NCBI GenBank assembly: GCA_016220125.1
Contig: JACRIF010000086.1
Span: 1-7,454, forward strand
DNA: 7,454 nucleotides
Direction: 5' to 3'
Source: Candidatus Peregrinibacteria bacterium
Lineage (GTDB): Bacteria; Patescibacteriota; Gracilibacteria; UM-FILTER-43-11
How positions within the stretch are numbered: position 1 is the stretch's first letter; each line of letters starts with the position of its first letter. The notes beneath the pieces are model-generated. The model saw only the letters and a list, made by a program, of their open reading frames with translations, searched no databases and was not told where the DNA came from. Both the position numbers and the translations under genes were made by a program. Of this stretch, positions 1 to 5,252 are shown in pieces.

Positions 1-1677
1 GGCGTACTTGCCCGTGGTTGAAAGCGTTTCGCGGACTCCCTGGGCATAGCCAAGGGACTCGGGATGCTTGGCCAGGCGGATCAGGTAATCCTTAAGGCGG
101 ACTTGGTCCTCGGGGAGGCTCAAGTTGATTTTCATCCGTCCGAAGCGTCCGAATTCGCGTTGAAGCAAAAGCGTGATCCGCTGGTTGAATCGTGTGAGCG
201 CTTGGGAAGTGGCATCGGGCAATCCATCCACCATCGAGCGATCCAAAAGATTCGAAAGGGGGAAGAGCAATGAGCGTGCCATCCCCACATGGCGGGTGGG
301 TTTGTGGTTCCCATTCTTGCGATGGGATTCCGCAAGCGCGAATTCATTCATGATTTTGCCGTCTCCAGGTCCGAGATGAAGAGTGACCGGCTCGAATTTT
401 CGGCCAGCGTGGGGTCGCGCCGCGTTTTGGGCAATGTCCTGAAGGACAAGCAAACTCCGAATTCTTAAAACCTCGGCCGATTTTTCCAAGCCTCGGCTCG
501 TGGTCCAATCGCTCGAGGAGATAATCTCGTGATTCGGCTCATGGTTTTGGAAAAGGAATCGGCCCTGCGGGTCGAACCCCTCTTTGGGTTGGCTGTGACG
601 GGCCAAATCCAAGGGTGTCAGGTACCGCGCCAAAATTTGAATCACCTGTTCGCGATCCTCCAACCGCAACGCCTGCTGGCGCTCGGCGACTCTCATGTCC
701 ACGGTGCCTTTGTACGAGGCGCCGTCAACGATCAAAACCGTGGGTGGTTGAGTTGTCTCTGAGGAGGGGGCAGGGGTGATGGAGCCCGGTTCGGGATAAG
801 GAATCGCGGGAACGATTGCTTCGGGCTCAATGGCGGGCGAAACCGTGGCAGGCAAAGGATTCTGAAAACGGTCATCCAACATCATCTCAAACGACCCATC
901 CGCCATGAACACCCCATCCACCACTTCGTTGAAGGGTCCGCTGGTTGAGGCGGATCGCTCAAGGGTGACGACCTCGGAGCGGGGAACGGGCACAATGGCA
1001 TGGGATTCCTTCGGTGAAAATGAGGTGGGTCCGACGATTCCAACCGTGGCACCCTCCTCTGGGGTGGGTTCCAGCGCAGGGGCTCTCATCAATGGGAAGT
1101 TGTCCTCAAAATCGATGTCGAAATCAACCTCCACGGCCTCCAATGTTTGTTGGCGAACGTCTTGGATCGCATTTTCAAAATCGGAAACACAGGCATCGAC
1201 CAGAGCATTGATCTCCGTCTCGTCCACAGGTTGAAGGAGGGCTTGGGCGGATCGCGGGATATGGTTCACCAAATCGGACTCCCGGGGGAGCATCAGCACA
1301 AGACCAATCCGATTCCGGCTTTGGGTGGCCAAAGCATTTTCCAAGCGCATTCGAAGGATCTGGGCGATCATGATTTCCTGAAGAGGCTTGCGCTGCTCCC
1401 GGGGAATGTAAAGCATGGTACTGGGATGTTGGATCGGCTCGGCCAAAGCAGCGGTGGCCGAAGGAACGGGGGTGGGGCTCGACGCATGCGTGATCGCGTA
1501 AAAAAGCAACACCCGTTCCTCAGGGGCCAGTCCAGCGATAGTCTCGTTTTGCTGGTGCAGGGTTTTGAGGCTTGAGTAGGGTTTCACAGCAACGCCTCGC
1601 CGCTCCAACGCCTTTCCCAGCGCGGGTTCGCTTTCGGGGATCAGGGCCCGGATTTTAAGCTCCTTCTTTTCCGCCAT
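1..1677 (-). CDS. Large protein of unknown function, C-terminus cut off by window edge
   Basis: One uninterrupted minus-strand frame runs from ATG at 1677 to base 1, 559 codons with no stop, so the gene continues beyond the left edge. The start follows a good promoter and a leader of about 24 nt; no clear Shine-Dalgarno sequence is present. No family is recognised. Residues 1-170 are mixed helical (begins MAEKKELKIRALIPESEPAL). Residues about 170-310 are acidic and rich in Pro, Glu, Ser and Thr, like a disordered linker. Residues from about 312 (VLIVDGASYKG) onward look folded again. Around residue 434 the string LHLGPGDGK resembles the glycine-rich motif I of class I SAM-dependent methyltransferases, but one short motif is not enough to assign a function. 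No signal peptide or membrane segment is seen, so it is probably cytoplasmic. It is transcribed divergently from ssrA. That it is a real gene is well supported by length and the promoter. Confidence 0.85.
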   Translation of the reverse strand, partial: MAEKKELKIRALIPESEPALGKALERRGVAVKPYSSLKTLHQQNETIAGLAPEERVLLFYAITHASSPTPVPSATAALAEPIQHPSTMLYIPREQRKPLQEIMIAQILRMRLENALATQSRNRIGLVLMLPRESDLVNHIPRSAQALLQPVDETEINALVDACVSDFENAIQDVRQQTLEAVEVDFDIDFEDNFPLMRAPALEPTPEEGATVGIVGPTSFSPKESHAIVPVPRSEVVTLERSASTSGPFNEVVDGVFMADGSFEMMLDDRFQNPLPATVSPAIEPEAIVPAIPYPEPGSITPAPSSETTQPPTVLIVDGASYKGTVDMRVAERQQALRLEDREQVIQILARYLTPLDLARHSQPKEGFDPQGRFLFQNHEPNHEIISSSDWTTSRGLEKSAEVLRIRSLLVLQDIAQNAARPHAGRKFEPVTLHLGPGDGKIMNEFALAESHRKNGNHKPTRHVGMARSLLFPLSNLLDRSMVDGLPDATSQALTRFNQRITLLLQREFGRFGRMKINLSLPEDQVRLKDYLIRLAKHPESLGYAQGVRETLSTTGKYA

Positions 1678-1707
1678 AGAAGACGCGTCTCTAAAGAATA
1701 GTAGCAA

Positions 1708-1736
1708 ATTGTATAATTATAATTAACACTTGTCAA
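1708..1736 (-). promoter_or_regulatory. Sigma70-type promoter of the large unassigned gene
   Basis: Read on the minus strand, TTGACA (1736-1731) is followed by a 17-nt spacer and TACAAT (1713-1708), close to consensus. The predicted transcription start is near 1701, giving a leader of about 24 nt before the ATG at 1677. The -35 box overlaps that of the opposing ssrA promoter. Confidence 0.75.
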
Positions 1737-1757
1737 CCATGAAATCAAGTGTATAAT
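1730..1757 (+). promoter_or_regulatory. Sigma70-type promoter of ssrA
   Basis: TTGTCA (1730-1735), a 16-nt spacer and a perfect TATAAT (1752-1757) lie about 28 nt upstream of the mature tmRNA 5' end at 1786. This leaves a short 5' precursor that RNase P would remove. A near-consensus promoter is expected for an abundant stable RNA. Confidence 0.75.
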
Positions 1758-1785
1758 AAAAGGCGTAAAGGCTCTTTTAAAACAT

Positions 1786-2207
1786 GGGGATGCAATGGTT
1801 TCGACAAAGATGGTTCAAGACAAAGAGCGGCAATCCAGGCATCGCGTTGTCTGCCTGCTAATTAGTCCAACGCAAAATTAAGTGCCAACACTTTCAAATC
1901 TTTGGGCGCACGCTTCGCACGCTCGGTTAACTTTAACCTTGCCCCTGTGATGGCGTAGTCCATTAGGCTGCCAAACCGCGGCCGCGTTTCTTCCGGCGAT
2001 ACTCGCTGACCGGAGGGGACGTACAATAGCGAGTTAAGCGTTTGCGACGCCCCCGTAGGCGCAAACGACTAAAACCCAATCCGGGCAAGCGGCGAAGTTC
2101 TTTGCGGGTAGCTTATTTCGCCGACTGAAACGGAAACCTGCCATGATTGTGAACGACGTTTGAGTCTTCATCTTTGGACCCGGGTTCGACTCCCGGCATC
2201 TCCACCA
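1786..2207 (+). ncRNA. ssrA: Transfer-messenger RNA (tmRNA)
   Basis: tmRNA rescues ribosomes stalled on broken mRNAs: it enters as alanyl-tRNA, then serves as template for a degradation tag. The 5' end GGGGATG pairs with CATCTCC ahead of the 3' CCA. The third pair is G-U, the alanyl-tRNA synthetase identity element. The T arm is CCGGG-TTCGACT-CCCGG (about 2180-2196). Helix H2 forms between CAAAGATG near 1804 and CATCTTTG near 2169. Pseudoknot PK1 is visible: CAGGCA pairs with TGCCTG, and GCGTTG in its loop pairs with CAACGC near 1868. The tag frame opens about 10 nt after PK1. The encoded 3' CCA is present. The length of 422 nt is on the long side of one-piece tmRNAs, partly because of the long tag. 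It has its own promoter, and the next gene is on the opposite strand. Confidence 0.97.
1884..1958 (+). other. Proteolysis-tag reading frame inside tmRNA
   Basis: The resume codon is taken as GCC at 1884-1886, just after PK1 and the sequence TTAAGT; Ala-Asn as the first two encoded residues is typical of tmRNA tags. The frame has 24 sense codons and ends at TAG (1956-1958). It begins ANTFKSLGAR, contains a second Arg stretch (FARSV) and ends NFNLAPVMA. It contains one Lys and two Arg and no Asp or Glu, so it is basic. The terminal residues are -VMA instead of the common -LAA. The other two frames give no tag-like end. The frame choice is inferred from position and from the Ala-Asn start. Confidence 0.75.
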
Positions 2208-2218
2208 CAAAATAGCGA
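2207..2218 (+). repeat. Direct repeat copy 1 (ACAAAATAGCGA) at the tmRNA 3' end
   Basis: The 12-mer begins at the last A of the tmRNA CCA and recurs exactly at 2350-2361. A shortened copy, CAAAATAGC, lies at 2383-2391. The two full copies flank the foldable segment. Confidence 0.7.
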
Positions 2219-2346
2219 GAAACGCGGTCCGAAGCGTAGGACGCGCACGTTTGACGTGCGCAACCGGAGCAAGGATGGATTTGCGTGAATGCGCGGTCGC
2301 CAGAGGCGAACTAGCGGATTTCAGCAAATCCAAGCGTTTCCCTATT
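2211..2346. repeat. Foldable inverted-repeat segment (possible small RNA or MITE-like element)
   Basis: The ends pair: AATAG (2211-2215) with CTATT (2342-2346), then GAAACGC (2219-2225) with GCGTTTC (2334-2340). Inside lie GCGCACGT-TTG-ACGTGCGC (2243-2261, 8 perfect pairs) and GGATTTGC (2277-2284) with GCAAATCC (2324-2331). The latter encloses TCGCC-AGA-GGCGA (2297-2309). A competing hairpin GGATTT-CAGC-AAATCC (2316-2331) shares one arm. So many perfect stems in 136 nt look non-random. Either a structured transcript (tmRNA trailer or separate sRNA) or a miniature inverted-repeat element flanked by direct repeats could explain it. Confidence 0.5.
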
Positions 2347-2349
2347 GGA

Positions 2350-2361
2350 ACAAAATAGCGA
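2350..2361 (+). repeat. Direct repeat copy 2 (ACAAAATAGCGA)
   Basis: Exact second copy of the 12-mer found at 2207-2218, 143 bp downstream of the first. Confidence 0.7.
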
Positions 2362-2430
2362 AAAAACCAATTAGGAAAACCTCAAAATAGCCCCCACCCC
2401 GATGGGTCTTTTCACCATGCCACCAAAAGC

Positions 2431-2940
2431 CTACCTGCCCTCATCCGCATACGCCACCGCATGCGAAATGCTGCTGCGGTTTTGGCTGATGGCATTCAAG
2501 TTCTTTTTCACCTCATCGATCGTCCATTGAAGCTCCGTTTCGTCTCGGCCAGCCAAATACAGGGTTTTATCTATGACAATCACATAGCCGAATTCGGATT
2601 TCCCGACTTTGCATACATGATCGCCCAATTGAATGGTTTCCAGGGTTTTGTAATCCATTCGATTGCGTCCTTGGGGATTTACTCGAGCGCCATTGGAGAG
2701 GCTGATCTTTGTCAAAGTGCACAAAACAGCGTCTCGGCATTCGCGAATCGTCTGCATAGCTTCGGCACGCGCGGATTGGCGCAAGGATTCGTTGATGCTG
2801 TCCGCGACGCCTCCCGCTACGTACATGCCCATATAAAGGCTTCCTGCCAATGCGAGAGTTTTTCCAAAGGAACGTAATTGATGCGAGGACCGCTCAATCA
2901 ATCCGTTCTCCTCCGATGATGGATGTTTCAATGGTGACAT
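2431..2940 (-). CDS. Unrecognised single-pass membrane-anchored protein
   Basis: A 169-residue protein of no family I recognise. Residues about 28-49 (LALAGSLYMGMYVAGGVADSI) are hydrophobic, follow a basic stretch (RSFGK) and fit an N-terminal membrane anchor or uncleaved signal. The rest would then be outside the cytoplasm. The outer part has Cys68, Cys74 and Cys110, which could form disulfides. It then has a small alpha/beta-looking unit with strands YVIVIDKTLYLAGR and a helix ELQWTIDEVKKNLNAIS, ending at DEGR. The ATG at 2940 is the first in frame after a TTGACA box. The leader contains CCCCCC and no Shine-Dalgarno site. The gene appears to be its own transcription unit, separated from the upstream minus-strand gene by a strong terminator. 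Confidence 0.75.
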   Translation of the reverse strand: MSPLKHPSSEENGLIERSSHQLRSFGKTLALAGSLYMGMYVAGGVADSINESLRQSARAEAMQTIRECRDAVLCTLTKISLSNGARVNPQGRNRMDYKTLETIQLGDHVCKVGKSEFGYVIVIDKTLYLAGRDETELQWTIDEVKKNLNAISQNRSSISHAVAYADEGR

Positions 2941-2972
2941 AAGAGCGTGGGGGGCACTCTATGCTGTATTTC

Positions 2973-3001
2973 ACATTAATAAATATACGACAAAATGTCA
3001 A
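2973..3001 (-). promoter_or_regulatory. Probable promoter of the membrane-anchored protein gene
   Basis: On the minus strand a perfect TTGACA (3001-2996) is followed by a 17-nt spacer and TAATGT (2978-2973), a poor -10. The -35 box overlaps the dyad CGACA-AAA-TGTCA (2988-3000), which could be an operator. The -35 is convincing; the -10 is not. Confidence 0.45.
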
Positions 3002-3054
3002 TAATATGTCTAACTATTACGAAAAAGGCGTCGCGAACGGAAAAGGGGCGCATG

Positions 3055-3091
3055 GAAAAAGGGGGACCCGACGCGAACGTCGGATCCCCCT
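3055..3091 (-). terminator. Strong intrinsic terminator
   Basis: On the minus strand, GGGGGATCCGACG pairs with CGTCGGGTCCCCC (13 pairs, one G-U) around a TTCG tetraloop, followed by TTTTT at 3060-3056. It lies about 40 nt beyond the stop codon at 3130 and ends transcription of the putative lipoprotein gene. Confidence 0.92.
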
Positions 3092-3129
3092 CGCTTGGCC
3101 ATTCCCCGGGTTGGACTCGTTTCTACGGG

Positions 3130-3903
3130 TTATTCACCTCCTTCTTGACGAACCAGATTCAGTTCGACAGGGGAGCAAACTGAGGGGGAAACCATGAGCC
3201 CCATATTCTCATGGTTTCGCACTGCGAACACATCTGCGCTGTGGAGCTGCCCATCTTGGGCAACCCAACCCTGGCAGCCTCCGGGATTCAAACGGAGGGA
3301 AGAGCGACCCGCTTCGCCGGGATTGGCGATGCGGGCCCTAACTGCCGGCACGAGCTGCGTTCCGTTCCACAGAGTGGTCATGCCCTGAGCGGGCACAATC
3401 ACAGGTTCGCCTTCGCGGAGCAGGATGTCTTCCGGACCAGTGTCCCTTAGCGGTAGCTGCGGGACCGCAAGACCCGTACGGGGTCTTTCAAACTCTAGGC
3501 CTGGATAGGTTTCTAGAGAATGGGTTGGAGTAATCCACGCCCGAAAGGCTTTACCGTCAGCTCCGAGGAGCTTCAGGTAAAGGTCGGAACGCACATTGGA
3601 GTTGAGCTGAAGAGTGACTGCCAGAGAATCACCGGATTCCATGACTTGGAATCCAATTTTCCTCTGCGTTTTCTCTTCCACAGCCTCGATGCCGTTACTC
3701 GGTACCCTGGCAAACACCAAGGTCACCAAAGAGAGGTTATCCCCTAGGTGTTGAGTTTCAGCGTGGGCTGTGTTTCCGCCGGGAATCTGATATTGGGGCT
3801 GGCCAACGACTTCACTAGCCCCGTCCTCGGATTCCCCGCAATTGATCGCTATGAGAGCCGACATTGCCAAGGCGGCAACTCCGGACTGACTACGAATGTT
3901 CAA
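3130..3903 (-). CDS. Putative secreted or lipid-anchored protein of unknown function
   Basis: Translation from TTG at 3903 gives 257 residues. This start is preferred because AGGAG (minus strand, 3914-3910) sits 6 nt upstream, the best ribosome binding site in the window. An in-frame ATG at 3936 would add 11 residues. The N-terminus NIRSQSGVAALAMSALIAIN-C has a basic start, a hydrophobic core and Cys22, fitting a signal peptide. A lipoprotein is possible, though Asn at -1 departs from the usual lipobox. The residues after the Cys are GESEDGASE, a flexible acidic linker. The mature part looks beta-rich, with two more Cys near the C-terminus (GGCQGW and SVCSPV). I recognise no family. It has its own promoter, a structured leader and a strong terminator, so it is a single-gene unit. 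Confidence 0.72.
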   Translation of the reverse strand: MNIRSQSGVAALAMSALIAINCGESEDGASEVVGQPQYQIPGGNTAHAETQHLGDNLSLVTLVFARVPSNGIEAVEEKTQRKIGFQVMESGDSLAVTLQLNSNVRSDLYLKLLGADGKAFRAWITPTHSLETYPGLEFERPRTGLAVPQLPLRDTGPEDILLREGEPVIVPAQGMTTLWNGTQLVPAVRARIANPGEAGRSSLRLNPGGCQGWVAQDGQLHSADVFAVRNHENMGLMVSPSVCSPVELNLVRQEGGE

Positions 3904-3959
3904 AAGGCGCTCCTTTCTGGTTGTGGGGGTGGCCAAACGATTTAAGGATCAGTGGACGA

Positions 3960-3999
3960 TCCCGCACCCACCTCCGAAAAAACGGAGACAAATGCGGGA
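3960..3999 (-). promoter_or_regulatory. Two-tier hairpin in the leader of the putative lipoprotein gene
   Basis: On the minus strand TCCCGCA (3999-3993) pairs with TGCGGGA (3966-3960), and inside it CTCCG pairs with CGGAG around a T6 loop (3987-3972). It lies between the predicted transcription start near 4013 and the start codon. It has no trailing T-run on this strand, so it is more likely a leader structure than a terminator. Confidence 0.55.
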
Positions 4000-4019
4000 C
4001 GTCCATTGAATACCGCGAT

Positions 4020-4048
4020 AATTTATCATAGAAAAAATAGATTGTCAA
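4020..4048 (-). promoter_or_regulatory. Promoter of the putative lipoprotein gene
   Basis: On the minus strand TTGACA (4048-4043), a 17-nt spacer and TAAATT (4025-4020). A second TTGACA lies exactly 23 bp upstream (4071-4066). The leader to TTG 3903 is about 110 nt and contains the hairpin. Confidence 0.55.
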
Positions 4049-4127
4049 AATATAATTTTGTATTTTGTCAATTAAACTCATTTCTGGCCTAAAATGGATT
4101 GAATTTCCCCAATCAAAACACCTATTC

Positions 4128-4146
4128 GGCGGCCGATCCGGCCGCC
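4128..4146 (-). terminator. Perfect GC hairpin after the lysis gene pair
   Basis: GGCGGCCG-ATC-CGGCCGCC forms 8 perfect pairs, starting about 10 nt beyond the stop of the holin-like gene. On the minus strand it is followed by GAATAGGTGTTTTG, so the T-run is weak and displaced. It probably ends or protects the lysis transcript; a DNA-level palindrome is the alternative. Confidence 0.5.
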
Positions 4147-4156
4147 CATTCGAAAT

Positions 4157-4438
4157 CTATAGTCCCCGATCGTCCTCGGCTTCCATCAGGCTGAAATTGG
4201 GGGATGCGGATTTTGTGATCGTGGCCTGCGCCGCGCCCTTCAGCATTCCATAGGATCCAGTGACCATGGCGCCAACCACAACCCCGTCCAAAATACCCTT
4301 GGGGGTTGGATTGTCGGCGTATTCCATCAGGGCCCCCAATGCGATGGCGATCATGGGGCACCATTTGGAAGGGGCGCCGTAATACTTGAAAATCTGGGTG
4401 ATGGCCGCGATGGCGGCGATTCGTTCAGCTTTATCCAT
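4157..4438 (-). CDS. Small holin-like membrane protein
   Basis: A 93-residue protein whose gene starts 8 nt inside the end of the amidase gene, implying translational coupling. It has an N-terminal helix (AERIAAIAAITQIFKYYG) followed by two hydrophobic segments at residues about 26-38 (WCPMIAIALGALM) and 48-66 (GILDGVVVGAMVTGSYGML), then a charged tail ending EAEDDRGL. Known small phage holins often show this size and pattern, with a short loop between two membrane segments and a glycine-rich second one. Such proteins make membrane lesions that release endolysin to the wall. The holin call rests on topology and on the neighbouring endolysin-like gene, not on a decisive motif; another small membrane protein is possible. 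The start reads CCCATGGAT with no Shine-Dalgarno site. Confidence 0.68.
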   Translation of the reverse strand: MDKAERIAAIAAITQIFKYYGAPSKWCPMIAIALGALMEYADNPTPKGILDGVVVGAMVTGSYGMLKGAAQATITKSASPNFSLMEAEDDRGL

Positions 4439-5144
4439 GGGAACTCTGAATCAATTGGTAAAATCGGTGAAATTTAACGGCATCGCGGATATCATCGTCG
4501 TTTTTGACCTCAAAAAGCTGGTGGTCGGTCACAAACCGAACCGCCTCCATGGCCCATTCCGGAACAGGGACAAACGTGGAGGGATTGGTGCTTGGAACCG
4601 GCGCCGAAATGGACAGGGGTCCATCCTCCGCGAGCCGGGGGATTCGGGGCATCACACGCACGGTGGCCAGTTCGGCGAAAAGCCACTCTTTGGTGATGGC
4701 GCGCCCTGGGCATGTTTTGGGCGACACGTCGCGATGGAAAAACACCTGGCCTTGGGGAATGGAAAGCCGATCCATGAGCACCTTGATGACACCCAGGGCA
4801 TTGGCCTTGGTCTGACCGCTCCAGACCTCGTTGTCGTAATCCCCGACCACCTCGATGCCGATCGAATGGAAATTGAGGGTCCCGGCATGGATGCCGTCTT
4901 TGTTCATGGGCGAAAAAAGCCAAATGCCATCCTCAGCCACAAACAGATGGGGGCCTGCCGGCCAGCCCTTGCCCTCGTAATAGGCCTTGAGGCCGTTGAT
5001 GGACCGTTGGCCGGCCCAAGTGGCCTGGGTCGGCTTCCACGTGTGGTGGATGACCAGCTTGTCCGGTGAAATGGGGCCAAAGTCGAAAGTCGCAATCAGA
5101 CCCCTGAATTCGGCCAAGGTGAGTCGGCGGTTGACGATTTCCAT
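4431..5144 (-). CDS. N-acetylmuramoyl-L-alanine amidase (endolysin-type, Amidase_2 fold)
   Basis: A 237-residue peptidoglycan hydrolase that would cut the bond between MurNAc and the stem peptide. It matches the T7-lysozyme/Amidase_2 family. Zinc ligands are His33 or His34 (in VIHHTW), His137 (in FFHRDVSPKTCPG) and Cys145. Lys143, two residues before the Cys, matches catalytic Lys128 of T7 lysozyme, and the His137-Cys145 spacing of 8 also matches. GPHLFVAEDG, HAG and SIGIEVVGDYD are typical of the fold. The catalytic domain ends near residue 165. After a Pro/Ser linker, residues about 190-237 (PEWAMEAVRFVTDHQLFE) resemble the small C-terminal modules of some phage endolysins. No signal peptide is present, so it probably needs help to leave the cell, consistent with the overlapping holin-like gene. 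It starts at ATG 5144 behind a C-rich leader without a Shine-Dalgarno site. Confidence 0.92.
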   Translation of the reverse strand: MEIVNRRLTLAEFRGLIATFDFGPISPDKLVIHHTWKPTQATWAGQRSINGLKAYYEGKGWPAGPHLFVAEDGIWLFSPMNKDGIHAGTLNFHSIGIEVVGDYDNEVWSGQTKANALGVIKVLMDRLSIPQGQVFFHRDVSPKTCPGRAITKEWLFAELATVRVMPRIPRLAEDGPLSISAPVPSTNPSTFVPVPEWAMEAVRFVTDHQLFEVKNDDDIRDAVKFHRFYQLIQSSHG

Positions 5145-5164
5145 GGGGAAAGGGTTAGGGGGAC

Positions 5165-5193
5165 AATGTAGTATGATGGAGAGGCAAAGTCAA
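5165..5193 (-). promoter_or_regulatory. Promoter of the amidase-holin unit
   Basis: On the minus strand TTGACT (5193-5188), a 17-nt spacer and TACATT (5170-5165). The predicted start near 5158 leaves a leader of only about 14 nt, rich in C and T. It lies back to back with the plus-strand promoter at 5202. Confidence 0.6.
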
Positions 5194-5201
5194 AGCAAAA
5201 A

Positions 5202-5234
5202 TTGACAAATTATAAAAGATGATTATCGTATACT
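5202..5234 (+). promoter_or_regulatory. Probable promoter of the small helical protein gene
   Basis: TTGACA (5202-5207) is perfect. The -10 is either TATCGT (5224-5229, 16-nt spacer) or the better TATACT (5229-5234), whose 21-nt spacer is too long for ordinary sigma70 use. The ATG lies at 5253. Confidence 0.5.
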
Positions 5235-5252
5235 AACTTTAAACCCCCTCCC

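Larger units (their letters stand above)
2208..2430. other. Gene-free, highly structured spacer behind ssrA
   Basis: I see no credible gene in these 223 bases. The segment holds several perfect inverted repeats and three copies of CAAAATAGC (2208, 2351, 2383). The most distal part contains CCCA-CCCCGA-TGGG-TCTTTT around 2394-2414, at best a weak terminator candidate for plus-strand transcription from ssrA. No strong terminator for ssrA was found. Confidence 0.6.

Noticed and set aside
1147..1575. Plus-strand frame of 142 codons within the left region
   Set aside because: It lies opposite the 559-codon minus-strand frame, which is longer, continuous and served by a near-consensus promoter.
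2034..2333. Minus-strand frame of 99 codons overlapping the tmRNA
   Set aside because: It reads antisense to ssrA and contains WWRCRESNPGPK, the well-known spurious peptide produced by translating the complement of a T arm plus CCA end.
2207..2361. Attachment site of an integrated island at the tmRNA end
   Set aside because: The direct repeat shares only the last base with the tmRNA and encloses just 143 bp without an integrase. A true att duplication normally copies a stretch of the tmRNA 3' end.
2461..2877. Plus-strand frame of 138 codons opposite the membrane-anchored protein
   Set aside because: The minus frame is longer, has a proper membrane anchor and a TTGACA box upstream; the plus frame has no promoter or start site.
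4386..5069. Plus-strand frame of 227 codons opposite the amidase
   Set aside because: The minus-strand amidase has all catalytic residues and a promoter; the plus frame has no recognisable motif or start signals.
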